From JAKVCB01 sp963578605 (lineage in GTDB: Bacteria; Planctomycetota; Planctomycetia; Pirellulales; Lacipirellulaceae), in the NCBI GenBank assembly GCA_963578605.1, contig CAUZEA010000072.1:1-30791 (forward strand): 30,791 nucleotides of DNA. The letters run 5' to 3'. Both the position numbers and the translations under genes were made by a program. Under the pieces are notes generated by a model. The model saw only the letters and a list, made by a program, of their open reading frames with translations. It was not told the DNA's origin and made no database searches. Numbering within the stretch: position 1 is the stretch's first letter; every line of letters begins with the position of its first letter. Below are positions 1 through 8,033 of this stretch, piece by piece.

Positions 1-827
1 GCAAAGGGCCGAGGTGCGTAGTTGCCCATGACATCCTGAGCATTCAGCAATTCGGTCATTGCCGGGAATACATCGTATTGGACAAGAACGTCCAAAAAGT
101 TCCCAAGCTGAGCAATCTTTTGGCTCGCCTGCTGCCAGTCCTGTTGCTCCACCGCGTCGGCAATCTTTTTCATCCATTGCGGCACGATCGCGTACACGCC
201 ATCGAGGTGTTCACGCATTCCGGCTTGGAACAGCGCGTCGATCATCATGGGCTTGGCTAAGATCGTGCGGAAGGCACTATCGCCAAGGGCCATTTTCAAA
301 CGGCGTGTTTGCGACGCATCGCCCGAGCATTTTATACCGGCGATGTTTGGTGTTTCAGACAACGTGAGGACGGTGTCGATGGTGAGGCTGGTTCGTGTGC
401 GGGCTGGCAAGTCATACAAATAAAGCGGTGCTTTCGACTCGGCTGCCAGGGCTTGGAAATAATCGATCAATTCGCTTTGTGAGAAATTGATAAAATAGGG
501 CGCAAGCACAACCGTTCCATCAACAGAATACTGGTTGACTGTGCGAATACGCTCGCGGGTACGGACAAAGCTGGTGTCGCCGACCCCGACTAAAAGCTCT
601 CCCCGACGGCGCCAGAGTTCGACAGACCGTGCAACCAGCTCACTGTAAGTACGATCAGCCAGGAGCTGCATGGTGCCCATCGATCCGGCGACCAGAATGC
701 CATCTATGGAGGCATTGGCTTGCGCATCGAGATGCACAGCAAGCCCCTCAACGTGTAATTCTTCACTATCAGTAAGCGGCGTGCCAATGGCTGATATCAA
801 GTAGGGGCGACTCATAACGCTACCCAT
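1..827 (-). CDS. DapA/NanA-family aldolase (dihydrodipicolinate synthase-like), 3' end cut by window edge
   Basis: The reverse strand is open from the left edge to an ATG at 827 (second in-frame ATG at 815) and encodes about 275 residues of a (beta/alpha)8 class I aldolase-like protein. The start reads SRPYLISAIGTPLTD. It is followed by GSMG (family GTTGE-type loop), a YLYDLPARTRTS segment matching the YNxPxRT motif with the catalytic Tyr, and IKCS, whose Lys should form the Schiff base with a 2-oxo acid. Family members are about 300 aa, so roughly 25 residues are missing. ATG 827 is preferred because GGAGGAG lies 12 nt upstream, but the frame stays open to ATGs at 905 and 953, so the N-terminus is uncertain. 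It is divergent from the Gfo/Idh/MocA gene. The GTTGE Glu is absent, so true DapA activity is doubtful; an aldolase or lyase on a sugar-derived oxo acid is an inference. Confidence 0.85.
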   Translation of the reverse strand, partial: MGSVMSRPYLISAIGTPLTDSEELHVEGLAVHLDAQANASIDGILVAGSMGTMQLLADRTYSELVARSVELWRRRGELLVGVGDTSFVRTRERIRTVNQYSVDGTVVLAPYFINFSQSELIDYFQALAAESKAPLYLYDLPARTRTSLTIDTVLTLSETPNIAGIKCSGDASQTRRLKMALGDSAFRTILAKPMMIDALFQAGMREHLDGVYAIVPQWMKKIADAVEQQDWQQASQKIAQLGNFLDVLVQYDVFPAMTELLNAQDVMGNYAPRPF

Positions 828-1182
828 CCAGGACTCGAACTCCTCCAGGTTAACCTTTTCGTGCAGAACGCTCCCCAACAGCAGTTGGGAAGACTCGTAG
901 AGCATCTGTCGCGTGTCCCAGAGACCGCGTCGCCACCGCATTCGCGCTGACATTTTCAGATCGCGGATTCCGCCACCGATTGTAACAGTTCATGGAGTGC
1001 GATAAAGTGCACATCGTTGAAATGACACTCCACAAGCTGTACAGACCAGTGGCCAACCGAACCGGTGAGTCCACAGATTTGTGGCTACAAGCCGTGTTCC
1101 TGTGGCAAGAATGTGGCTGACTTCAAGGGTATTCCCGAATGTCGTCGCTCGCTTTGCATGAACCAACAGAAGGAGAAAACGT
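828..1182. other. Divergent intergenic region
   Basis: This 355-bp region separates two divergent genes. Part of it (828-953) may be coding if the DapA-like protein starts further upstream. It holds a 7-bp inverted repeat, TGGAGTG at 993-999 and CACTCCA at 1026-1032. It also has a small CCACA/TGTGG inverted repeat near 1071-1084 and three loosely repeated TGTGGC-type words near 1083-1122. AAGGAG at 1170-1175 is the ribosome binding site of the next gene. I see no convincing -35/-10 pair and no RNA gene. Confidence 0.4.
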
Positions 1183-2223
1183 GTGACTGACAAAAAACTC
1201 CGCTTTGCCGTGTGTGGCACGGGCGACTTTGGGCCCCAGTTTGCCAAGTACATCAACGAGGTTGCCGAAGTCGTTGCTATTTGTGAACCAAACCCTCAAT
1301 CTCAGGAATATTTTTTCAAGGAGACCGGCCTGAAACTTCCGGCATTCGAGAACCACCAACAATTGCTGGCTGAAGTCGACGTCGATGCCGTCGCCATCAC
1401 TAGCCCAAACTTCACGCATAAAGAAATCGCAGTGGCCGCGGCGCAGGCCGGCAAACATGTCTATTGTGAAAAGGCCATGGCCAACACGGTGCCCGAGTGC
1501 TGGGAGATGGTACGTGCCTGCGAACAAGCTAACGTACGGTTGATGGTCGGGCACAAGCGTCGCCTGCGTCCGCCCTGGGGACGCATGATTGAACTGCGAG
1601 AGGAACTCGGCCAGGTGATATCGATCACGTCGTGCGCTTATTTTGACGCACGGCATTATGATCACCAGGGTTGGTGGACTCGTCGCGAGAAGTGCGGGGG
1701 CACATTGCCGGTCATCGGTGTGCATATCGTCGACTGGATGCGAGCCATGTGCGGCGACGTTCTCACGGTTCGGGCGTTGCCTGCGCCCCAGGTTGATCCG
1801 CGATACGATTTCCCCGATACGCTTCATGTTTCGCTGCAATTTGCCTCCGGCGCAATCGCAACGCTGAACGTGTCGATGGTCTATCCGCTCTTGAAATTCC
1901 GCGAGTCAGGTGGACCCCTGGTTATCTGCGAAAACGGTGGGATGCGTTTTGTACCCGCCATGGAACACCTCGACCTCGTCTGGCAAAGCCGCGACGACAC
2001 AGAGCCCCATTTTGAGCGGTTTGACGACCTCGGGTTCAATCACGCGTTCCGACAGGAAGCTGGTGACTTTGTCCGTTGGATCAAGGATGGGACCAAGCCC
2101 TGTTTAACCTGGGAAGAGGGATTGCGGTGTGTCGAGGTCATGGAAGCAGCCCTTCGGTCAGCCGACGAAAATGGCACGGTCCTGTCGTTGCCCCTTTATC
2201 CGGACCTCGAGAATTCATCATGA
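1183..2223 (+). CDS. Gfo/Idh/MocA-family oxidoreductase
   Basis: A 346-aa protein of normal family length. The N-terminal Rossmann fold has the dinucleotide motif CGTGDFG at residues 11-17, then ITSPNFTHKE and YCEKAMA, the counterpart of the family EKP motif whose Lys is catalytic. The C-terminal half has GGTLPVIGVHIVDWM, the family GGG.L.D.G.H..D signature with the catalytic His. Such enzymes oxidise or reduce sugars, inositols or related polyols with NAD(P). GTG at 1183 is chosen because AAGGAG at 1170-1175 sits 7 nt upstream and the Rossmann strand begins immediately after. The gene is divergent from the DapA-like gene; an aldolase next to a dehydrogenase suggests a small sugar-acid catabolic module (inference). 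The substrate cannot be read from the sequence. Confidence 0.93.
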   Translation: MTDKKLRFAVCGTGDFGPQFAKYINEVAEVVAICEPNPQSQEYFFKETGLKLPAFENHQQLLAEVDVDAVAITSPNFTHKEIAVAAAQAGKHVYCEKAMANTVPECWEMVRACEQANVRLMVGHKRRLRPPWGRMIELREELGQVISITSCAYFDARHYDHQGWWTRREKCGGTLPVIGVHIVDWMRAMCGDVLTVRALPAPQVDPRYDFPDTLHVSLQFASGAIATLNVSMVYPLLKFRESGGPLVICENGGMRFVPAMEHLDLVWQSRDDTEPHFERFDDLGFNHAFRQEAGDFVRWIKDGTKPCLTWEEGLRCVEVMEAALRSADENGTVLSLPLYPDLENSS

Positions 2224-2517
2224 CAACCTCCCACCCGGCCAAACCGTATGGAGTTGACCCGCTGCTCTCGCCCCCCTTTTCGTGAAAACGAGATTGTTTT
2301 CGTCCGGCTGACTGCACGCCGGTGGGCGAAGAAACGCAATTGCAAGTTGGGACCTCAGCTTGGCAAATTCGTGCGAGAGTGCTACCCTCCAGACAGCTTT
2401 TCCACTGGGACCGCAGGCGCGGCCGGTAGGTTCCGAACCAGTCCTTACCGACTCACGGGCAAAACCACCACTTGGATTTCCGGCCAAGCCCAGTCCGGGA
2501 CTTTAAGGAGGCTGCCG
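2224..2517. other. Intergenic region upstream of the phosphodiesterase cluster
   Basis: About 290 bp without a supported gene. Short inverted repeats are present: GAAAAC 2284-2289 with GTTTTC 2296-2301, and CCGGC with GCCGG around 2304-2322. Neither is followed by a T tract, so they are not clear terminators. A 109-codon plus-strand frame (2248-2577) and an 89-codon minus-strand frame are open here but resemble no family I know. An ATG at 2220 overlapping the upstream stop (ATGA) gives only 21 codons. Confidence 0.35.
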
Positions 2518-2577
2518 GTGTTTCACCCTGCCGTCGAGCCAACCCTGTACCGCCACCAAAAGCAGGATGCCGCCTGA
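2518..2577 (+). other. Possible 19-codon leader ORF coupled to the phosphodiesterase start
   Basis: A consensus Shine-Dalgarno, AAGGAGG at 2505-2511, sits 6 nt before GTG 2518. The frame runs 19 codons to TGA 2575-2577, which overlaps the ATG of the downstream hydrolase (TGATG). This geometry is typical of termination-reinitiation coupling. The downstream ATG has only AGGA nine nt away. The frame continues upstream to 2248, so it could instead be the tail of a longer unrecognised ORF or a coincidence. The peptide has no recognisable features. Confidence 0.3.
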
Positions 2578-4715
2578 TGGTCGAACCGCTTGTCGAATTA
2601 TCATCGTCGTGGACCTTCGACAACATCAGTGGACTGTTTGCCTACATCGGGCCGGGCGCAGGACTTGCCATCGCCGGTTCGTTCCTGGCCATTCTGATCG
2701 CCGTGCTGATGGCGCTGCTCGCCATCTTCACGTGGCCGTTTCGCCTCGTGTGGCGCCTGCTCCGCGGAAAACGACGACGCTCTCACGAAGCCAAGGTCGG
2801 TCGTGTCGTGGTGCTCGGCCTGGACGGGCTCGATGCAGATCTGACCGAAAAATTTCTCGACGAAGGATTGTTACCAAACCTTGCGACACTGCGGGCCCAG
2901 GGGGCCTACCACCGCTTGGGGACGACCTACCCGCCACTCTCGCCGGTCGCCTGGTCGAGCTTTTCAACGGGTTCCAATCCGGGCAAACACAATATTTTTG
3001 ATTTCATCAGTCGGAACCCGGCAACCTACGGTCCGGTTATTTCCTCGGTTCACATTCGCCCGCCGCGGCGAACGCTATCGATCGGCCCGTATCGGCTACC
3101 GGTGTCGCGAGCCGAGATCCGGGGTTTGCGTAAAAGCAAGCCGTTCTGGTCGGTCCTGGGCGATGCCGGCGTGTTCAGTGCCGTACTCCGCGTTCCAATT
3201 ACCTTTCCGTGTGACCGCTTCGATGGCGTGCAACTGGCCGCGATGAGTGTGCCAGACGTGCTGGGCACACAAGGAACCCACTTTCGTTATGTCGAGGCCA
3301 ACGGTGAGTCTACAAGCAGACTTAGCAACGGTGAATCGATCGACTCCTACGGAGCAGGGCAATGTCTCCCTCTTAAACCGCAGGGAAACGTGCTCGCCGG
3401 ATATCTGCAGGGCCCTGCCAATCCTTTGCGTGGAGATGGGCAGGAGGTTCGGATTCCTTTCACCGTGAAACGGGAGTCTGACCAACAGGCGGTACTCACC
3501 ATCGGATCACAGCGCCTAGAACTGATCGTTGGCCAGCACAGCGAATGGACACGCGTCACGTTTCGCCTCGCGCCTGCCGTCAAGCTCCGCGGGATCTGTC
3601 GATTCAATTTGAGACAAGTCGAACCGCACCTCGAACTGTACTGCACGCCGATCCAATTTGATCCCACCTCGCCCGCCATGCCAATTTCCCACCCGCCCGT
3701 GTACGCGCATTACCTATCCCGCCGGCAGGGACTGTTCGCCACGTTGGGACTTGCCGAAGACACGTCGGCACTCTCGGACGGCACAATAAGTGAAGACACC
3801 TTTCTCGAGCAGGCATACCAAATCCACGACGAACGACGGCGAATGTTCTTCGATGCCCTTGATCGCGTACGCCACGGACTGGTCGTGTGTGTCTTCGATG
3901 GTCCGGATCGGATTCAGCACATGTTTTGGCGTTTTATGGACCCCGGTCATCCGGCCCTCGGTGATCGACCCAACACGCATGCCACAGCGATCCGCGAGAT
4001 GTATCAGAAGATGGATTTGCTGGTTGGCGAAGCCCGCGAAAAAATTGGCCCCGACACGGCCTTGTTCGTGATGAGCGACCATGGTTTCAAGCCGTTTCGC
4101 CGTAATGTCGACCTGAATCGTTGGTTGTTGGAAAACGATTATCTGCACCTCAAAGATGGGGCCCAGGCATCCTCCAACAGCTACCTGGCAGATGTCGACT
4201 GGCAACAGACTCGCGCGTTTGCCGTGGGGCTCTCCGGGCTGTTCATCAACCAACGGGGGCGCGAAGCCCAGGGAATTGTTCCGGCCGGAACTCAAAAAGA
4301 TCAGCTCGTCAGCGAAATCGCCGAAAAGTTGACCGGATTGGTCGACCCGGACCATGGTACCGTGGCCATCCACGAGGCAGTTCCCCGGGAGCGTGCCTAC
4401 CAGGGGCCCTACGTCGAAGGTGCCCCAGATATCGTGGCTGGATATAATGTTGGATACCGGGTCTCCTGGGACTCGGCGGTGGGCAAAACCAGCCCCACAG
4501 TTTTCTCCAACAACGTCAAGCCGTGGAGTGGCGACCACTGCATTCACCCCGCGCTTGTGCCGGGTATCCTGTTTTCCAGCATACCGCTGGATGACCGCGA
4601 CGCCCACATTACCGACCTGGCACCCACCACCTTGGACCTGTTGGGGGTGACAACTCCCGAATATATGGATGGTAAATCCCTGCTGTGCGAAGGCGAAAAT
4701 TTCTCCAGTACTTGA
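2577..4715 (+). CDS. Membrane-anchored alkaline-phosphatase-superfamily hydrolase (type I phosphodiesterase/nucleotide pyrophosphatase-like)
   Basis: A 712-aa protein. Residues about 24-52 form one strong transmembrane segment, followed by a basic stretch (LLRGKRRRS). The catalytic domain starts at VVVLGLDGLD, whose first Asp (D83) should bind metal. It continues with PPLSPVAW..FSTG, where Ser122 lines up with the usual Thr/Ser nucleophile, and NPGKHNIFDF. Later metal ligands are DGPDRIQHMFW, VMSDHGF and WSGDHCIHP, the normal Asp/His set of the superfamily. Members hydrolyse or transfer phospho- or sulfo-esters using two metals. ATG 2577 is preferred to a TTG at 2472 because it begins just before the TM segment and overlaps the preceding TGA. 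The 3' end overlaps the next, homologous gene by 31 bp, so co-translation is likely. The substrate is unknown. Confidence 0.88.
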   Translation: MVEPLVELSSSWTFDNISGLFAYIGPGAGLAIAGSFLAILIAVLMALLAIFTWPFRLVWRLLRGKRRRSHEAKVGRVVVLGLDGLDADLTEKFLDEGLLPNLATLRAQGAYHRLGTTYPPLSPVAWSSFSTGSNPGKHNIFDFISRNPATYGPVISSVHIRPPRRTLSIGPYRLPVSRAEIRGLRKSKPFWSVLGDAGVFSAVLRVPITFPCDRFDGVQLAAMSVPDVLGTQGTHFRYVEANGESTSRLSNGESIDSYGAGQCLPLKPQGNVLAGYLQGPANPLRGDGQEVRIPFTVKRESDQQAVLTIGSQRLELIVGQHSEWTRVTFRLAPAVKLRGICRFNLRQVEPHLELYCTPIQFDPTSPAMPISHPPVYAHYLSRRQGLFATLGLAEDTSALSDGTISEDTFLEQAYQIHDERRRMFFDALDRVRHGLVVCVFDGPDRIQHMFWRFMDPGHPALGDRPNTHATAIREMYQKMDLLVGEAREKIGPDTALFVMSDHGFKPFRRNVDLNRWLLENDYLHLKDGAQASSNSYLADVDWQQTRAFAVGLSGLFINQRGREAQGIVPAGTQKDQLVSEIAEKLTGLVDPDHGTVAIHEAVPRERAYQGPYVEGAPDIVAGYNVGYRVSWDSAVGKTSPTVFSNNVKPWSGDHCIHPALVPGILFSSIPLDDRDAHITDLAPTTLDLLGVTTPEYMDGKSLLCEGENFSST

Positions 4716-6763
4716 TCTCCAGCTCAACGGCACCCTGGGTGCTTGGTTGTGAACGGGCCAGGCCAAAACCGTTGACCGGCCACCAGGGGCGGGTCGTCGT
4801 GCTCGCCTTTGACGGGATGGATCCGGTCGTGCTCCGCCAACTGATGCAGGCGGGAAAGGCACCGAACTTTTCGGACCTCGCCAACCGTGGCACGTTTCAA
4901 CCGATTAAGACGAGTGACCCACCCCAAACACCCGTTGCATTTTCGAACATCATCAGCGGTGCCGATGCGGGCATCCACCAGGTGTTTGACTTCATTCATC
5001 GCGATCCCCACCCCGAGGGCCAAAGTGCCGTACGCCCTTTCTTTTCGACGTCCGACATCCGATCCACCGGTACGGCCCGCGCGATGTCGCTGGGCAAGTG
5101 GCAGATTCCGATCTCCAGTGGCCAGGCACCTGAACTGCTCCGCCGAGGAGGCGCCTTCTGGCAACCACTCGTCCAGCAGGGAGGGAGCGCCAAAGTTTTC
5201 TTCCTGCCCTCCAATTACCCGCCCCAAGGAGCAACCGGCCCGGGAGACCTCGAGACCATCAGTGGGATGGGCACCCCCGATGTACAAGGCAGCCTGGGAG
5301 AGTTTACGTTCGTCACTCCACATACATCTTTAAGAGGGCGAAAAGTCACGGGTGGAAAATTCGTCTACGCCAACCTGCGAGGTACAAGCCACCAGGCAAA
5401 ACTCGAACTCGAAGGCCCCGAGAATTTCCTGCTCAATCCCGACGCCTTCGATGGCCCGCTTCCGCGGCTCAAGGTGCCGCTGGTTGTGACGCGAGACCCC
5501 GCCAAGGACCTTGTCATGATTGAGATCCAGGAGCACCGCCTGCTCCTGAAGGTTGGTGAATGGAGTGATTGGGTTCCCGTCAATTTACCAACCGAAATCC
5601 CGGGCTCAACTCTACTCGCAGCGGCACAAGCGCCGGTCAGCTTGCCCGGCATTGTCCGCTTTTACGTCAAGCAGGTGCATCCCGAATGTGAACTGTACAT
5701 CAGTCCGATCAACATCGATCCACTGAAGTCGACTACCCCGATCAGCCAACCCGACGACATCGCCCAACAGCTTGCCCAGCGGCACGGTCGTTACTCGACT
5801 CTCGGCATTCCCGAGGACTACAATGCCCTGCAACAAGGGGCACTCAACGAAGATGAATTTCTCCAGCAGGCTTATCTCCTCCACGATGAACGGGTTGACC
5901 AGTATCGACATGTGCTTTCGGAATTCCAGAGCGGGTGCCTGTTCTATTACTTCGGAACGACCGACCTGGTGAGTCACATGTTCTGGCGCGACCGCGACCC
6001 ACAGCACCCTGGCCGCGATCCGGCCCAAGGTGACCGTTACGCGAACGTGATCGACGACCTTTATATCCATATGGATGGGCTGGTTGGCGAAACCCTGCAA
6101 CAACTCCGTGATAAAGATACGCTGCTGGTGATCTCCGACCACGGGTTCACAACTTACCGCCGCTCGGTGAATATCAACCGTCTGTTGTGGGAACACGATT
6201 TTCTCGTTTTAAAACCAGGTGTCAGGCCAGCCACCGTTAATTTCCTGGAGGGGGTCGACTGGTCAAAAACGCGAGCCTATGCGCTGGGGCTCAATTCGGT
6301 GTTTGTGAATTTGCAAGGTCGCGAAAAACACGGGATCGTACCGCCCGGTGCCGAGCACCGCCAGCTGGTCGATGAACTGGCTCGAGTGTTGTTAGAGATT
6401 CGCGATCCCCAACACCCGGACGCGGCGCCCATCAAGTCGGTCATCCGAGTCCGCGAACGGTTCACGGAGGTCGACTCCAAAATCGCACCCGACTTGATCG
6501 TAGGTTACGAGCACGGTTACCGAGTAGGCTGGGAAACGCCCCTGGGTGGTTTGGGCCAACACACGGTCTCCGACAATCTCAACCGTTGGAGTGGTGACCA
6601 TTGCGTGGCATCGGACCTGGTACCCGGTATCCTGCTGGCGAATCGACCACTGGAAGTGGAAGCGCCCGCACTAACAGACCTGGGTCCCTCGATTCTGGAG
6701 CTTTGCGGCGTCGGCAGGCCAAACGACATGGCAGGCAGACCGGTGTTCGGGAAGAACGTGTAG
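4685..6763 (+). CDS. Predicted Tat-exported lipoprotein, alkaline-phosphatase-superfamily hydrolase (paralogue of upstream gene)
   Basis: A 692-aa protein from GTG 4685, inside the 3' end of the upstream gene. The N-terminus, RRRKFLQYLISS..WVLGC, combines a twin-arginine motif with a lipobox-like LGC (Cys22), so export by Tat and lipid anchoring are predicted. The catalytic domain follows at once: VVVLAFDGMD (D43), PPQTPVAF with Thr82 at the nucleophile position, ISGADAGIHQVFDF, FGTTDLVSHMFW, VISDHGF and WSGDHCVAS, giving a full metal-ligand set. It aligns end to end with the upstream protein but has Thr instead of Ser as predicted nucleophile and a lipoprotein anchor instead of a TM helix. 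Two related hydrolases in one transcript with different anchors suggest sequential or paired action at the membrane (inference). Confidence 0.88.
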   Translation: MRRRKFLQYLISSSTAPWVLGCERARPKPLTGHQGRVVVLAFDGMDPVVLRQLMQAGKAPNFSDLANRGTFQPIKTSDPPQTPVAFSNIISGADAGIHQVFDFIHRDPHPEGQSAVRPFFSTSDIRSTGTARAMSLGKWQIPISSGQAPELLRRGGAFWQPLVQQGGSAKVFFLPSNYPPQGATGPGDLETISGMGTPDVQGSLGEFTFVTPHTSLRGRKVTGGKFVYANLRGTSHQAKLELEGPENFLLNPDAFDGPLPRLKVPLVVTRDPAKDLVMIEIQEHRLLLKVGEWSDWVPVNLPTEIPGSTLLAAAQAPVSLPGIVRFYVKQVHPECELYISPINIDPLKSTTPISQPDDIAQQLAQRHGRYSTLGIPEDYNALQQGALNEDEFLQQAYLLHDERVDQYRHVLSEFQSGCLFYYFGTTDLVSHMFWRDRDPQHPGRDPAQGDRYANVIDDLYIHMDGLVGETLQQLRDKDTLLVISDHGFTTYRRSVNINRLLWEHDFLVLKPGVRPATVNFLEGVDWSKTRAYALGLNSVFVNLQGREKHGIVPPGAEHRQLVDELARVLLEIRDPQHPDAAPIKSVIRVRERFTEVDSKIAPDLIVGYEHGYRVGWETPLGGLGQHTVSDNLNRWSGDHCVASDLVPGILLANRPLEVEAPALTDLGPSILELCGVGRPNDMAGRPVFGKNV

Positions 6764-6875
6764 GGAAACGATTTCCGTGTTCAGATGTCGGGGATTCGTG
6801 TTTTCGGCACTCAGGACCATTCGGGTTTCGGTGTTCCCTGTTCTGTGTTACGTTCGAGGTCTCCGTCAAATCGTG

Positions 6876-6908
6876 CTGGCGGGGGTGGTTTGTCGCATCG
6901 CCCGCCAG
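6876..6908. repeat. Inverted repeat in the gap before the small RHH-like gene
   Basis: CTGGCGGG at 6876-6883 pairs perfectly with CCCGCCAG at 6901-6908 across a 17-nt loop. It lies in the 218-bp gap between the second hydrolase and the small gene. No T tract follows, so it is not a canonical terminator. It could be an mRNA-processing or attenuation hairpin, or a protein-binding site. The gap also contains a run of TTCGGTGTTC-like words (about 6775-6860). Confidence 0.4.
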
Positions 6909-6981
6909 ATGCTGGCCCGGTAGTCGGTCGGCCCGCGGCCAGGGCAACTTTAGATACGGCCACTTCCACAAACTCCCACTC

Positions 6982-7179
6982 ATGTTCCGCTCCAACACCA
7001 AAATCAAGCTCGACAAAGCCTTGTACGATCGCCTTGCCGAGATCGCCAAGGCTGGCGGTTACTCAAGTACCGACGAACTGGTCGTGCACATTCTCGAACG
7101 GGAAGCCGCCAAATTTAGCGATACCGACGACGACAAGGAAGTCGAGAAACAGCTTCGCGGACTGGGATACATCGAGTAA
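6982..7179 (+). CDS. Small ribbon-helix-helix-like protein
   Basis: A 65-aa protein. An N-terminal strand (TKIKLD) is followed by helix 1 (KALYDRLAEIAKAGG), a turn at YSST, helix 2 (DELVVHILEREAAKF) and an acidic linker (DTDDDKEVEK). This is the layout of Arc/MetJ/CopG-type ribbon-helix-helix proteins. The tail LRGLGYIE resembles the extreme C-terminus often seen in alkaline-phosphatase-superfamily proteins, which is odd in a free-standing small protein. ATG 6982 is the only sensible start because the frame upstream runs through the neighbouring gene; no clear Shine-Dalgarno is visible. It ends 7 bp before the membrane protein gene, so the two are probably co-transcribed. DNA binding is possible but not shown; an accessory role for the neighbouring hydrolases is an alternative. 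Confidence 0.75.
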   Translation: MFRSNTKIKLDKALYDRLAEIAKAGGYSSTDELVVHILEREAAKFSDTDDDKEVEKQLRGLGYIE

Positions 7180-7186
7180 TTGACCG

Positions 7187-8017
7187 ATGCGTACTCTCAA
7201 CGCTTTCCTGTCACGTGTCGGCGACGTCCTGTTATCCCCGTTCGCATCACATCCACTGGTTGGACTGCTCTTTTGGGGAGCAGTCTGTGGGGTAGTGATG
7301 ACGTGGATCTTTGGAAAAACGTCCAATCAGTGCCGCCTCAAGGAACTAGCCGACCAGACAAAGGCGCACCTGCTGGCCATCAGGTTGTTTAAGCACGACT
7401 TGGTTGTCACATTCAGGTGCCAGGGGCAATTGCTCCGGACTACCGGGCTGAGGTTGTGGCATTCGACCCCTCCCACGCTGGTGATGCTGGTACCGATTTG
7501 CCTGGTGTTTATTCAGCTGGCACAGTGGTATGAGTTCGTGCCGCTTGAGCCGGGGCAGGCATCGGTGGTCGATCTTGAACTTTCGTCCGACACGCAAAGT
7601 CAACCGTCGGAGGTTGTTCTCGATCCGCCCGCCGGTGTGGATGTAGAAACCGACTCGCATTGGGATCCGTCCCGTCAGCAGCTCTCGTGGAGGGTGCGGC
7701 CGGAAATCGACCGGCCAACCATGCTGCGGTGGAAGGTCGGGGCGGAAGTCGTCGAGCAGGATCTGGCGGTTGCCAAAGCAAACGGGCCGCTGATGGGTAT
7801 TGCTGCCCGCCGGCCAAGCAGTGCCTGGTGGGATCAAATGCTTCATCCACGCGAACGGCCGTGCCCCAGTGGCGAGCTGGTACGGGCGATCAACGTTCAG
7901 TATGCCCGGCGTCAAACGCCCATCCTGGGCCTGGATATTCCCTGGTGGGCAACATTTGGACTGGTCGCCATGGCGGTCGCCTTGATCTGCCGCCGGTCGC
8001 TGGGTGTGGATTTCTAA
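7187..8017 (+). CDS. Three-TM membrane protein with an external domain, unknown function
   Basis: A 276-aa protein. TM1 is about residues 22-43 (HPLVGLLFWGAVCGVVMTWIFG). A charged segment follows (LKELADQTKAHLLAIRLFKHD), then TM2 at about 88-110 (PPTLVMLVPICLVFIQLAQW), a soluble region of about 135 residues, and TM3 near 250-268. The first part (TM1, charged helix, TM2) recalls the DUF106/EMC3/YidC-like layout, but this is topology only; I cannot claim homology. It starts 7 bp after the small gene and is the last gene of the plus-strand cluster, ending 16 bp from a convergent gene. Its context points to a membrane partner of the two hydrolases (inference). Confidence 0.78.
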   Translation: MRTLNAFLSRVGDVLLSPFASHPLVGLLFWGAVCGVVMTWIFGKTSNQCRLKELADQTKAHLLAIRLFKHDLVVTFRCQGQLLRTTGLRLWHSTPPTLVMLVPICLVFIQLAQWYEFVPLEPGQASVVDLELSSDTQSQPSEVVLDPPAGVDVETDSHWDPSRQQLSWRVRPEIDRPTMLRWKVGAEVVEQDLAVAKANGPLMGIAARRPSSAWWDQMLHPRERPCPSGELVRAINVQYARRQTPILGLDIPWWATFGLVAMAVALICRRSLGVDF

Positions 8018-8033
8018 CGAGCGGGGAGGGAAT

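Noticed and set aside
1123..1839. 238-codon minus-strand ORF opposite the Gfo/Idh/MocA gene
   Set aside because: Antisense to a well-supported Rossmann protein, no family resemblance.
2220..2285. ATGA overlap giving a 21-codon ORF after the oxidoreductase
   Set aside because: Too short, no RBS of its own and no features; ATGA overlaps occur by chance.
2248..2577. 109-codon plus-strand ORF before the first hydrolase, and an 89-codon ORF opposite (2218-2487)
   Set aside because: No recognisable domain, Arg/Pro/Thr-rich out-of-frame-like composition and no RBS at the 5' end. Only its last 19 codons have a strong SD, recorded separately as a possible leader.
3714..4862. 382-codon minus-strand ORF opposite the first hydrolase
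   Set aside because: It is antisense to a protein with a complete catalytic motif set; long antisense frames are common in GC-biased coding DNA.
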